Shown: in pieces, positions 1 through 8,252 of the stretch
Layout: the number at the start of each line of letters is the position of its first letter
Numbering within the stretch: the stretch's first letter is position 1
NCBI RefSeq assembly: GCF_900102315.1
Contig: NZ_FNBL01000007.1
Location: forward strand, 62,001 to 126,000
Direction of reading: 5' to 3'
Length of the DNA stretch: 64,000 bases
DNA from: Celeribacter baekdonensis
Lineage (GTDB): Bacteria > Pseudomonadota > Alphaproteobacteria > Rhodobacterales > Rhodobacteraceae
The notes under the pieces: generated by a model
Database searches by the model: none
The model's input: only the letters and a program-made list of their open reading frames with translations
What the model was told of the DNA's origin: nothing
Translations under genes and position numbers: made by a program

Positions 1-394
1 ACAGGGCACGCAGGGTTTCTGGCGCATTCAGAAACGTCGTGAAGTCGGACGCCTTGGCCAAACGCACCGCCGGGTGATCCCACGGTTGCGCCTGTAGCCA
101 ATGGTAATAGGACACGATCCGGTCCCAGGGATTGCGCACAAGGGTAAAGATGAAATAGTCGTCAAACGCCTCACGCGCCACGACGCCCTCGATGTCCGCA
201 AGCTGGGAATGTTTCCACAACCGCCCCTGAGCCGACAGCGATTTGACCCGCGGTCGCCGCTTGACCGCCTTCGGCGTGTCCCCGATCAGAATATCACCGG
301 CCATGGCACGCGCCTCCAACGCCAGCGACAGCGCCGTGCCCCCAGTTTTGGGAATATGGACAAAGATATAAGAGCGCCCGGATGAGATAATCAT
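1..394 (-). CDS. sulfotransferase family protein (C-terminus cut by window edge)
   Basis: The reading frame opens at an ATG at 392-394 (minus) and runs off the left edge, giving 131 visible residues. IPKTGGT at residues 14-20 is the 5'-phosphosulfate-binding loop typical of PAPS-dependent sulfotransferases, and LVRNPWDR near residues 85-92 is the 3'-phosphate-binding segment. The protein probably transfers sulfate from PAPS to a carbohydrate or other acceptor. The acceptor cannot be read from this half. There is no signal peptide, and no strong Shine-Dalgarno sequence precedes the ATG. Confidence 0.85.
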   Translation of the reverse strand, partial: MIISSGRSYIFVHIPKTGGTALSLALEARAMAGDILIGDTPKAVKRRPRVKSLSAQGRLWKHSQLADIEGVVAREAFDDYFIFTLVRNPWDRIVSYYHWLQAQPWDHPAVRLAKASDFTTFLNAPETLRAL

Positions 395-500
395 AGGGTC
401 ACTTTATACGGTTTTTTCGGTTTCTGAATCCCGAAATGCGAAAACACCCCCGAATCCCCGACAAAGCTATGGTGGTTTTACATCCCACCTGGGCCGCAGT

Positions 501-549
501 GATTGTCGCCCCTGACAATCCACGTTAGATTGAAGACAATAGATATAAT
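501..549 (+). promoter_or_regulatory. possible promoter and small inverted repeat
   Basis: GATTGTC (501-507) and GACAATC (514-520) form a perfect 7-base inverted repeat. It is followed by TATAAT at 544-549, a consensus -10 hexamer 18 bases before the start codon of the next gene. No clear -35 hexamer sits at the right distance, so the promoter is tentative. The repeat could be an operator. Confidence 0.3.
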
Positions 550-566
550 GAAAGAGCAGCTCGCGC

Positions 567-1586
567 ATGATCGCGCTCACCGAATTCGACCGGCTCGAAG
601 CCAGCGCCCTGTGGCGACCCGAGGGAGACAGCCAGCGGGTCGAGGTGATTGTGTCCGTCGGCGAGGCGACGCTGACCCTGTCCGATATCAAGGGCCGTGC
701 GCTGACGCATTGGTCTTTACCTGCGGTCATTCGGATGTCTCCCCCCGGCGAACGCCCCGCCGCCTTTGCCCCTGCCCCTGACACGGACGAACAGGTCGAG
801 ATCGACGATGAGCTGATGATCGAGGCCATCGGGCGCATCCACCGCGCCATTGATCGCGCGCGGCCGCATCCCGGTCGGCTGCGCGGCGCGATCTATGCCG
901 GCGTCGCAGTGGCCGCCGCGGGGCTGGTGCTGTTTTGGCTTCCCGGCGCGCTCATCCGCCAAACCGTGTCCATCGTGCCAACTGTGACCCGCGCCGAAAT
1001 TGGCACCGGACTTTTGGACCGCATCCGCCGCCTTTCCGGCGCGCCCTGTGATACGGTCCATGGCACGCGCGCCCTTGAACGCCTGAAAACCCGGCTGTTT
1101 CCCAAGGGGGGCGGGCAAATCGTGGTGGTGACCAGCGGTGTGGCCGTGTCTCAACATCTGCCCGGCGGCATCCTGCTTTTGAACCGCGCCTTGGTTGAGG
1201 ATTACGAAGACCCGGATGTTGTGGCCGGATATGTGCTTGCAGAATTGGAACGCGCCGCCGAACATGATCCGCTGGATCGGCTGTTGCATGAGGCGGGATT
1301 GATGGCCTCGATCCGACTTTTGACCACCGGGCATCTGTCAGAAGAGGTGCTTGACGCCCATGCCGAAAGCCTGTTGACCACGCCCTTGACGGTCCCCGAC
1401 ATGGGGTCGCTTATCGCCCAATTCGCCCGCACCGAGGTACATAGCGCGCCCTACGCCTATGCGCTCGACATCACCGGCGAAACCGTTTTACCGCTGATCG
1501 AAGCGGACGGTGTTCAGATCACCAAGACCCGCCCCGTCTTGTCCGATGGCGACTGGGTTGCCTTGCAAGGGGTTTGTGGCGGTTAA
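567..1586 (+). CDS. membrane-anchored protein with a degenerate M48-like region
   Basis: A 339-residue protein of unknown function. Residues 1-100 are soluble, a single hydrophobic segment spans about 107-130, and a soluble domain follows. The stretch LPGG (198-201), an NRALVEDYEDPD-like segment and then LAELERAAEHDP (224-235) line up in order with the substrate strand and HEXXH helix of M48 metallopeptidases. The first zinc histidine position is not His, so the site is probably inactive. The M48 relation is my inference from motif order, not a database match. A terminator follows, so the gene is probably monocistronic. Its stop codon lies inside a tandem repeat. Confidence 0.75.
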   Translation: MIALTEFDRLEASALWRPEGDSQRVEVIVSVGEATLTLSDIKGRALTHWSLPAVIRMSPPGERPAAFAPAPDTDEQVEIDDELMIEAIGRIHRAIDRARPHPGRLRGAIYAGVAVAAAGLVLFWLPGALIRQTVSIVPTVTRAEIGTGLLDRIRRLSGAPCDTVHGTRALERLKTRLFPKGGGQIVVVTSGVAVSQHLPGGILLLNRALVEDYEDPDVVAGYVLAELERAAEHDPLDRLLHEAGLMASIRLLTTGHLSEEVLDAHAESLLTTPLTVPDMGSLIAQFARTEVHSAPYAYALDITGETVLPLIEADGVQITKTRPVLSDGDWVALQGVCGG

Positions 1587-1660
1587 CGCGTTGTCACATG
1601 GGTTAACACACTGTCACATGGGGTTAACGCAGTGTCACAAATCCCGTTAACATCCTGTCA
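1581..1660. repeat. four tandem copies of a ~20-base repeat over the stop codon
   Basis: Units of the form GGTTAAC-N6-TGTCACATG start at 1581, 1601, 1622 and about 1644. Copies 1 and 2 are the most alike, and copies 3 and 4 are more diverged. The first copy supplies the TAA stop (1584-1586) of the upstream gene. The array ends just before a terminator hairpin. Confidence 0.9.
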
Positions 1661-1670
1661 TAAAAGAAAA

Positions 1671-1700
1671 CCCCCGCCAAATGCGGGGGATTCTTTTTTT
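1671..1700 (+). terminator. Rho-independent terminator
   Basis: CCCCCGC (1671-1677) pairs with GCGGGGG (1683-1689) around a five-base loop. The stem is followed by ATTCTTTTTTT. It ends transcription of the membrane protein gene at 567-1586. Confidence 0.9.
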
Positions 1701-1731
1701 ATTTTTATTATTCTGCCTCGTTAACTCAACG

Positions 1732-3306
1732 CTATTTGCGTGCGAATGCGTCCCCATAGCCAGCCCCGCGGACCGACGCTAAAGCGGACATGGTTTGTTC
1801 AGGCCGGGCAAATGGACCGGCCAAAACAATCTTAAGGGGCTTGCCGTTGCGCGTTAAAACTTGCGACGAAACGGGAAAACCCATGGACGACAAACGCGCG
1901 ATTGAGCGTTCGGCATTTTCAGGCACACCAAATGTACCAACTTGAACGTAACGCAAACCGGATTGTGCGGCTTGCGGTTGCGCCGTAGCCGTAGGTGTCC
2001 GGTTTGGTGCCATAGATTTTGTCGACACGCGGGTCGGAGCGACATAAGTCTGCGCCGCTGGAGCGCGCGCCACTTGTGCCGTGGTTTTGGATTTGAATGG
2101 CGATCCGAACAGCCATTCCCAGAATGTCTTTTTGCGCGGCGCATAAAGATCATAAGCTGGAGTGGTTTGGGTCCAGATCTGCGCCATCTGAAGATCGCCC
2201 CGCGCGGTGATCGGCCCGCGATAGGGGTTTAAACGCCCGTCAGTCCATGCCTGCGTATAACCGGCAGGCAATGCCATTGGCACGGGCTGCGGCAAAGCAT
2301 AGGGGTCAATCCCGGCCGCGCGCGCCACTTGCACCGTATTGGAATTTTGGGTCGACAGGCGGGTTGCAGTCCGGTTCTGAATATAGGCTGACGGATGCTG
2401 AGCTTGCGGACCACAACGCACGGCATAACGCCCGCCCGTGTTCATATATTGCGCCGCATTCCCGCTTAGACCCGCGCAGTGCGTGGTCATCATATCGGGT
2501 GCGGCACTGGCCATCATCATCGGCGCTGGCGCGACTGCGGCATAGGTCGGCACCGGGGCCACCATGACCGGGGCTTTCTTGACCGGGATGCGCACCAATG
2601 TCGGCTCGGTCAGGGTCCTGCGATTGCCATCTGCGGTCCGCACCGTCACGCCCGCAGGCAGACGTTTGAGAATATATTCAACCTCGCCCGTGTCACAGCG
2701 CAACTCGCCGCCGGACATGGTCGCCACACAGCCACGGTCCCCAACGGCTTTGCCAACCAACCGATCCAGAGACGGCAAAGATGGTGCTTGCACAGTTTGC
2801 GCCACGGGTAAGGGCGCCGGAACAGCCGCTTTCGGGATCGTTTTGGGCGGGGTCGCTTTGGGAGGGGTCGCTTTGGACAGGACTGCGGTCGTCGCCGTGG
2901 GCATAGGCGTCGTGGGCACAGACGTTGTGGGTTTCACCGACATCTTGGGGGCGGCAGGTTTTATGGGGGCCGCTGCGGCAACCTGGGTCTGTGCCGGTGC
3001 GTCAACCGGATCAGGGATCACGGGCAGCTTGTGTGTGACTGACTCAAATGTCGGCTTGAACCCGCAAAGCACGCGGCGATCCCGGCTGACGCGGGGCACC
3101 CATTGCACCCCATCACCATATCCGGCACGCACGTAGACACAACCGCGACTGTCGACATACTGCGTACCCTTAAAGGAGGCCGGCGGAAACTCCGCAGGCT
3201 CATCCGCAGTATAGAGCGCCTTTGCCTCGGCATCCCAAACGCCAAGGCTTGCCCCACCCAACATCGCGATCAGCGCCGCGCCGGAAATCGTTCTCAAAGC
3301 CTGCAT
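1732..3306 (-). CDS. SPOR domain-containing exported protein
   Basis: A 524-residue protein. An N-terminal signal peptide is visible (MQALRTISGAALIAMLGGAS, ending near an A-x-A site). A long Pro/Ala/Thr-rich low-complexity linker follows, and the last ~75 residues form a SPOR domain (RYVQVGTF ... LKIVLAGPF). SPOR domains bind denuded septal peptidoglycan glycans, so a role at the division septum or in the cell wall is expected. I chose the ATG at 3306 because a GGGG run lies just upstream. A GTG at 3321 would add five residues but has no Shine-Dalgarno sequence. The conserved Cys pairs in the N-terminal half could form disulfides. Confidence 0.88.
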   Translation of the reverse strand: MQALRTISGAALIAMLGGASLGVWDAEAKALYTADEPAEFPPASFKGTQYVDSRGCVYVRAGYGDGVQWVPRVSRDRRVLCGFKPTFESVTHKLPVIPDPVDAPAQTQVAAAAPIKPAAPKMSVKPTTSVPTTPMPTATTAVLSKATPPKATPPKTIPKAAVPAPLPVAQTVQAPSLPSLDRLVGKAVGDRGCVATMSGGELRCDTGEVEYILKRLPAGVTVRTADGNRRTLTEPTLVRIPVKKAPVMVAPVPTYAAVAPAPMMMASAAPDMMTTHCAGLSGNAAQYMNTGGRYAVRCGPQAQHPSAYIQNRTATRLSTQNSNTVQVARAAGIDPYALPQPVPMALPAGYTQAWTDGRLNPYRGPITARGDLQMAQIWTQTTPAYDLYAPRKKTFWEWLFGSPFKSKTTAQVARAPAAQTYVAPTRVSTKSMAPNRTPTATAQPQAAQSGLRYVQVGTFGVPENAERSIARLSSMGFPVSSQVLTRNGKPLKIVLAGPFARPEQTMSALASVRGAGYGDAFARK

Positions 3307-3377
3307 TATCTGGCCCCACACAAGATATTGTGCACAGCCTACCCTAGAAGTGATTCGCTGTTAAGAGGGGAAATGGC

Positions 3378-4010
3378 TTATTTTGTGCCAAACATGCGAT
3401 CGCCCGCATCCCCTAGCCCAGGAACAATATATCCATGGTCATTGAGGCATTCATCCACAGCCGCTGTCACGATAGGCACGTCTGGATGCGCCTCTTTCAT
3501 GCGTTTGATGCCCTCAGGCGCTGCCAAAAGGCACAGAAACCGGATATTCGTCGCCCCGGCCGCTTTCAATTTATCAATCGCGGCCACCGAGGAATTGCCC
3601 GTCGCCAACATCGGATCGACCGCAATCACCAAACGATCGCCCAAGTCTTCGGGCACTTTGAAATAATATTCGACTGGCTGAAGCGTCTTCTCATCACGGT
3701 AGAGGCCCACAAAGCCCACACGCGCCGAGGGGATCAGTTCCAGGATGCCATCCATCAACCCATTGCCCGCCCGCAGGATCGAAATCAGTGCCAGCTTTTT
3801 GCCATCCAGCGTCGGCGCGTCCATCTCCATCACCGGGGTCTGGATCGTCTTGGTCGTCATCTCCAATTCGCGCGTGACCTCATAGGCCAAAAGCAACGAA
3901 ATCTCGCGCAACAACTGCCGAAACCCCGCCGTCGACGTGTCCCTGTCGCGCATGATGGTGAGTTTGTGTTGCACAAGCGGGTGGGTCACAACGGTCAGAT
4001 GATCAAGCAT
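3378..4010 (-). CDS. upp: uracil phosphoribosyltransferase
   Basis: A 210-residue enzyme converting uracil and PRPP to UMP in pyrimidine salvage. The PRPP-binding loop reads DPMLATGNS, with SILRAGNGL upstream and a C-terminal GDAGDR segment that contacts uracil. Length is normal for the family. The start is set by GGAG in the end of add: the ATG at 4010 has seven-base spacing, while the ATG at 4013 is too close. The gene overlaps the add stop and is the last gene of the nucleoside-salvage operon. Confidence 0.96.
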   Translation of the reverse strand: MLDHLTVVTHPLVQHKLTIMRDRDTSTAGFRQLLREISLLLAYEVTRELEMTTKTIQTPVMEMDAPTLDGKKLALISILRAGNGLMDGILELIPSARVGFVGLYRDEKTLQPVEYYFKVPEDLGDRLVIAVDPMLATGNSSVAAIDKLKAAGATNIRFLCLLAAPEGIKRMKEAHPDVPIVTAAVDECLNDHGYIVPGLGDAGDRMFGTK

Positions 4011-4995
4011 CATTTTGCTCCAGTTTTTTAGCAACGGCCTCTCGGGTCGCGTCATCACAAAAGGCCGCCTCAAGGGCAACCTTGTTCAACTCCATGAAAT
4101 CCTCGGCCTCCCAGCCAAAGGTCTCAGACAAACGGTCAAATTCACGGCGCATCGTGGTGTGGAAAAACGGCGGATCGTCGGTGGAAATGGTGACTTTCAC
4201 ACCGCGTTTGCGCAGCTCAGAAATGGGATGATCCGACCATGTCGGATAGACACCAAGCACCACGTTGGACCCTGGACAGACCTCCAAAACAATGCCTGCT
4301 TCGGCAATCTCATCGACCAGCGCCAAATCTTCGATGGCGCGCACACCATGGCCGATGCGTTCGACTTTCAAATCACGAATGGCGTCGCGCACGCTGTCCG
4401 GCCCGCCCCATTCGCCGGCATGGGATGTGAGCCGCAGCCCCGCCTCGCGCGCCATGTCAAAGGCATAGGTAAAATCACCCTGTGTGCCCATCGCCTCGTC
4501 GCCGCCCATGCCAAAGCCGGTGACAAAACCGCCGACGGTTTCCGCCGCACAGAGTGCGGTTTTCTTGGCCTGATCCGGGCCGAAATGGCGCACACAGGTC
4601 GGGATCGCGCGCATCACGATCCCCGCCTCTCGCTCCATTTCATCGGCGGCCTGCCCGATCGCGGCCACATAATCCCGCCACGCGACCACATCACCACCAC
4701 CGCAAAAATCCGGGGCCAGAAAGCTTTCGGTGTAGATCACATTGGAGGCCGCACTTTCCTCAAGCACGGCGCGGGTCAGGCGGTAGTAATCCTGCGGCGT
4801 CTTCAACACCGATGTCGCCGCCTCATAGACTTTGAGAAAATCCCAGAAGTCTTTGTATTTATAGGCACCTTTTTCATCAAAAATCCCCGAAAGATCGGTC
4901 TTTTTTTCGGCGGCCAAACCGCGAATAAACGCGGGTGGAGCCGCGCCTTCAAGATGCATATGCAGCTCAATTTTAGGCAGATCCGAGACGCTCAT
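4003..4995 (-). CDS. add: adenosine deaminase
   Basis: A 330-residue zinc enzyme that deaminates adenosine or deoxyadenosine to the inosine form. The metal-binding HxH is in ELHMHLEG (residues 10-17), and [13 protein letters not shown] and STDDPPFF supply the other metal and catalytic residues. Its start overlaps the deoB stop by four bases, with AAGGAG upstream. It overlaps upp by eight bases. The operon context (cdd, deoA, deoB, upp) supports a salvage role. An adenine deaminase activity cannot be excluded from sequence alone. Confidence 0.94.
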   Translation of the reverse strand: MSVSDLPKIELHMHLEGAAPPAFIRGLAAEKKTDLSGIFDEKGAYKYKDFWDFLKVYEAATSVLKTPQDYYRLTRAVLEESAASNVIYTESFLAPDFCGGGDVVAWRDYVAAIGQAADEMEREAGIVMRAIPTCVRHFGPDQAKKTALCAAETVGGFVTGFGMGGDEAMGTQGDFTYAFDMAREAGLRLTSHAGEWGGPDSVRDAIRDLKVERIGHGVRAIEDLALVDEIAEAGIVLEVCPGSNVVLGVYPTWSDHPISELRKRGVKVTISTDDPPFFHTTMRREFDRLSETFGWEAEDFMELNKVALEAAFCDDATREAVAKKLEQNDA

Positions 4996-6203
4996 AGAAA
5001 ACTCCTTCCGGGGCCTTGGGCGGCAATGCCCAGATGCTCGGCGAGAGAGGCCGCCACATCGGTAAAGGCCACCGGGCCAATAGGTTTCACCCCCAAACCA
5101 TAGCCCAGTACCGGCACCTGTTCACGGGTGTGATCTGTGCCGGGCCAGGTCGGGTCATTGCCGTGATCGGCGGTGAAAATCAAAAGATCGCCCGGACGCG
5201 CGCGCTCATAGAGCCGCGCCATTTGGGCGTCGAACCATTCAAGATGGCGGGCATAGCCGGAGACATCGCGACGATGACCATAAAGACTGTCGAATTCGAC
5301 GAAATTGGCAAAGGTAAGCGAGCCGTCGGGGGCCTCCTCCATCACGTCGCAAAGATGGTCAAACAGCACCGCATCCGTGCCTTTACGAACCTCATCAATG
5401 CCCTGCATCGAGAAAATATCTCCAATCTTTCCAATCGCATAAACGGACCGACCCGCCGCTTTCGCCCAATCGCAAATCGTCGGAGCGGGCGGAGCTATCG
5501 CGTAATCATGGCGGTTTCCGGTGCGTGAAAACCCGTCTGCAACCGTGCCCACGAAAGGCCGCGCGATGACCCGGCCCACCTTCATTTTATGCAGGATCGG
5601 GGCGATGTCCTGGCACAGTTTCAAGAGCCGTTCGAGACCAAAATGCGCTTCGTGGGCGGCAATTTGAAACACGCTATCGGCGGAGGTGTAGCAAATCGGC
5701 CATCCGGTCTCGATGTGCTGTGCGCCCCACTCTTTGATCACCTCGGTGCCCGAGGCATGACAATTGGCCAATGTGCCGCCCGCGCCGCAAAGCTCGGCCA
5801 CCTGATCCATCAGATCCTGTGGAAAAGACGGCAGGGTCGGCGGGAAATAATGCCAGTCCCACGGCACCGGAACCCCGGCCAATTCCCAATGGCCGGAGGG
5901 CGTGTCTTTGCCCGGCGAGACCTCCGCGGCAACGCCGTAAAGCCCCTCCGGCAGCGCGGTCAGACCGGGGGCGGGATCAGAGGTGGCGTGACCCATTGCG
6001 GCCCCAAGCCCAAGCGCATCGAGATGCGGAATATGGAGCAGACCGGAACGCCCCTCTTCGGCGCGACCCGCGGCGCAGGCGGCTGCAATATGGGCGATGG
6101 TATTGGCACCTTCATCGGGCAAATCGCCGTTGAAAAACGCATCCGCATCCGGCGCGCCGCCAAGGCCAACGGAATCCATCACAATCAAAAATGCACGCGT
6201 CAT
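4992..6203 (-). CDS. deoB: phosphopentomutase
   Basis: A 403-residue alkaline-phosphatase-superfamily enzyme. It interconverts (deoxy)ribose 1-phosphate and 5-phosphate, linking the phosphorylase step to central metabolism. The N-terminal metal site VMDSVGLGGAPDA and the C-terminal FTADHGNDPTWPGTDHTRE metal-binding motif are intact. Length matches the family. It is coupled by four-base overlaps to deoA upstream and add downstream. Confidence 0.96.
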   Translation of the reverse strand: MTRAFLIVMDSVGLGGAPDADAFFNGDLPDEGANTIAHIAAACAAGRAEEGRSGLLHIPHLDALGLGAAMGHATSDPAPGLTALPEGLYGVAAEVSPGKDTPSGHWELAGVPVPWDWHYFPPTLPSFPQDLMDQVAELCGAGGTLANCHASGTEVIKEWGAQHIETGWPICYTSADSVFQIAAHEAHFGLERLLKLCQDIAPILHKMKVGRVIARPFVGTVADGFSRTGNRHDYAIAPPAPTICDWAKAAGRSVYAIGKIGDIFSMQGIDEVRKGTDAVLFDHLCDVMEEAPDGSLTFANFVEFDSLYGHRRDVSGYARHLEWFDAQMARLYERARPGDLLIFTADHGNDPTWPGTDHTREQVPVLGYGLGVKPIGPVAFTDVAASLAEHLGIAAQGPGRSFL

Positions 6204-7519
6204 GCTGTTACCTTTTCATAAACCAATGGCGGCTCATCGGGCGCCTCGTCCACAATCGGGATCGCGGCGCGGATGGCGGCTTCGGCCCGGTCGGCGTCCG
6301 CAGGGGTCCGGGCGTGAATCGTCGCGATCAAAGCATCCTCGACCATCTCATCGCCGATCAAACAGCAATTGGAAATGCCCACAGCCGGGTCGATTTTTTC
6401 GCCGCCCTGAAGCCGCCCACCGCCCAAATGCACCACCGCCATGCCCAACGCATGACCGTCCATTGTGCCGACAAAGCCGGGCTTCAGAGCCACAACATCA
6501 CGCACAATCGGTGCCGACGGCAGGCGGTCGCGCCAATGATCAACAAAATCGGCAGGCCCGCCCAACTCGGCAACCATCCGGCCAAACCGTTCGGCGGCGG
6601 AGCCATCGGTGAGCGTGCCACGCACCGCCCAGGTGGCTTGGTCCACGTCATCGGACAATCCTGCCAACACCAACAACTCCCCGCCCAGCGCGCAGGTCAC
6701 ATCACACAGGATATTGTCAACCTCGCCTGTGGTCAGCGCCTCCATCACCGCCATAAGTTCCAAAGCATTGCCCATCTCCGGGCAAAGCGGTTGATTCATA
6801 TCGGTGATCAGGGCGGACGTCTTGCACCCTGCCCCATTGGCCGTGGTCACAAGACTTTGCGCCAAGGCACGGGCCTCTTTTGGCGTCTTCATAAACGCGC
6901 CGGAGCCGCATTTGACGTCCAACACCAAAGCGTCCAACCCAGCGGCGAGTTTCTTTGACAGGATCGAAGCGGTGATCAAATCAATGCTCTCAACCGTGCC
7001 GGTGACATCGCGAATGGCGTAAAGCCGTTTGTCAGCAGGGGCGATCGACCCGGTGGCAGAGACAACAGCACAGCCGACCCGTTCGACGATCTGATGAAAC
7101 CGCGCCTCTGAGACCTCGGTTTTAAGGCCCGGAATGGCTTCGAGCTTGTCCAATGTGCCGCCCGTGTGGCCAAGGCCCCGGCCCGACACCATCGGCACAT
7201 AGGCCCCCAAAGCGGCCAAGGCGGGGGCGAGCAACAAGGAGACGCAATCGCCGACCCCGCCAGTCGAATGTTTGTCAATCGCAGGCGCAGGCAAATCCCA
7301 CCGCATCACCGCACCACTGTCACGCATCGCAAGTGTCAAAGCCACCCGTTCGGGATCGGACATGCCGTTCAGCAACGCGGCCATGGCAAAGGCCCCGGCC
7401 TGTGCATCGGTGACCGCGCCTGAGGCCAAGCCTTGGGCAAACCAAGCCAGTTCCTCTTGGGTCAGGACCCGTTTGTCCCGCAGTTTTTCGATCACCTGAC
7501 GCGCATCCATCAGTTTCAT
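6200..7519 (-). CDS. deoA: thymidine phosphorylase
   Basis: A 439-residue enzyme that phosphorolyses thymidine to thymine and deoxyribose 1-phosphate. The signature DKHSTGGVGD phosphate-binding loop is present, as are SGRGLGHTGGTLDKLE and KCGSGAFM. The start overlaps the cdd stop by four bases (GGAATGA), so translation is probably coupled. Its product is the substrate of DeoB, encoded by the next gene. Confidence 0.96.
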   Translation of the reverse strand: MKLMDARQVIEKLRDKRVLTQEELAWFAQGLASGAVTDAQAGAFAMAALLNGMSDPERVALTLAMRDSGAVMRWDLPAPAIDKHSTGGVGDCVSLLLAPALAALGAYVPMVSGRGLGHTGGTLDKLEAIPGLKTEVSEARFHQIVERVGCAVVSATGSIAPADKRLYAIRDVTGTVESIDLITASILSKKLAAGLDALVLDVKCGSGAFMKTPKEARALAQSLVTTANGAGCKTSALITDMNQPLCPEMGNALELMAVMEALTTGEVDNILCDVTCALGGELLVLAGLSDDVDQATWAVRGTLTDGSAAERFGRMVAELGGPADFVDHWRDRLPSAPIVRDVVALKPGFVGTMDGHALGMAVVHLGGGRLQGGEKIDPAVGISNCCLIGDEMVEDALIATIHARTPADADRAEAAIRAAIPIVDEAPDEPPLVYEKVTA

Positions 7520-7902
7520 TCCATATAATCGGGGGTGAAGGCACCGGGCAAAAGCTGCTCGATGGTCATGGTCAACACTTTGCCGGACATGGACCCCATG
7601 GTCACCTTCACCGACGGGTCAGCAAATTCACGCAGCTTTTGGCGACAGCCACCGCAGGGCGGCGTGGGCTCTTGGCTTGATCCGATCACGGCCACCTCTG
7701 TGATCACCGTTTCGCCCCCTGCGACCATCGCGGCAATGGCTCCGGCTTCGGCACAGGTGCCCTCCGGGTAGGCGGCGTTTTCGACGTTCACGCCGGTGAA
7801 CACCGCACCCGAAGGCGTACGGATCGCCGCGCCGACTTTAAAATTTGAATAGGGCGCATAGGCCATTTCGCGGATTTTGGTGGCATCTTCGAGCAGGGTC
7901 AT
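7516..7902 (-). CDS. cdd: cytidine deaminase
   Basis: First gene of the salvage operon. It deaminates cytidine and deoxycytidine to the uridine forms. The zinc site comprises the CAEAGAI segment (Cys and Glu) and PCGGCRQ. From the ATG at 7902 the protein has 128 residues and starts MTLLEDATKI, aligning with small tetrameric cytidine deaminases. An ATG at 7941 would add 13 residues but has no Shine-Dalgarno sequence; AAGG lies upstream of 7902 at long spacing. The start is therefore not certain, but the gene identity is. Confidence 0.92.
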   Translation of the reverse strand: MTLLEDATKIREMAYAPYSNFKVGAAIRTPSGAVFTGVNVENAAYPEGTCAEAGAIAAMVAGGETVITEVAVIGSSQEPTPPCGGCRQKLREFADPSVKVTMGSMSGKVLTMTIEQLLPGAFTPDYME

Positions 7903-8179
7903 TGCAAAACGGGACCTTATTTTGGCGATATCTGGCGACATTTTTTAAAGCTTGGTCAAGATTGCGCGCCTGTACCACAAGATGCAAGTGGGATGCGCCT
8001 GAGACCTGTGCGCATCGTGCAATTTGCCCCGGTCTGCGGAAAAGCGCCGCAAAGAGGTGTGATGTTTGCGCTAACGTCACCAATCTTTGCACTTCGTCGA
8101 TCAAACACCTCTTGCGTGAAACCCTGTGCCGGGCGTAGACGCTGAGAAACAGCACGATGTGACGTTGGGTCACAGTATT

Positions 8180-8197
8180 TAGTTTAATACTAAACTA
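8180..8197. promoter_or_regulatory. perfect inverted repeat, candidate operator upstream of maeB
   Basis: TAGTTTA (8180-8186) and TAAACTA (8191-8197) form a perfect 7-base inverted repeat with a 4-base spacer, in an otherwise GC-rich spacer between divergent cdd and maeB. It lies 56 bases before the maeB start, where an operator or promoter element would be expected. A second, wider inverted repeat, AAGAGGTGT (8052-8060) with ACACCTCTT (8105-8113), lies further upstream. No regulator gene is adjacent. The rest of 7903-8252 shows nothing recognisable. Confidence 0.4.
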
Positions 8198-8252
8198 CAT
8201 CAAAACCCAAAACGCCAAACCAGACGATCAAGACGCAGGAAGGGAAACGCCA

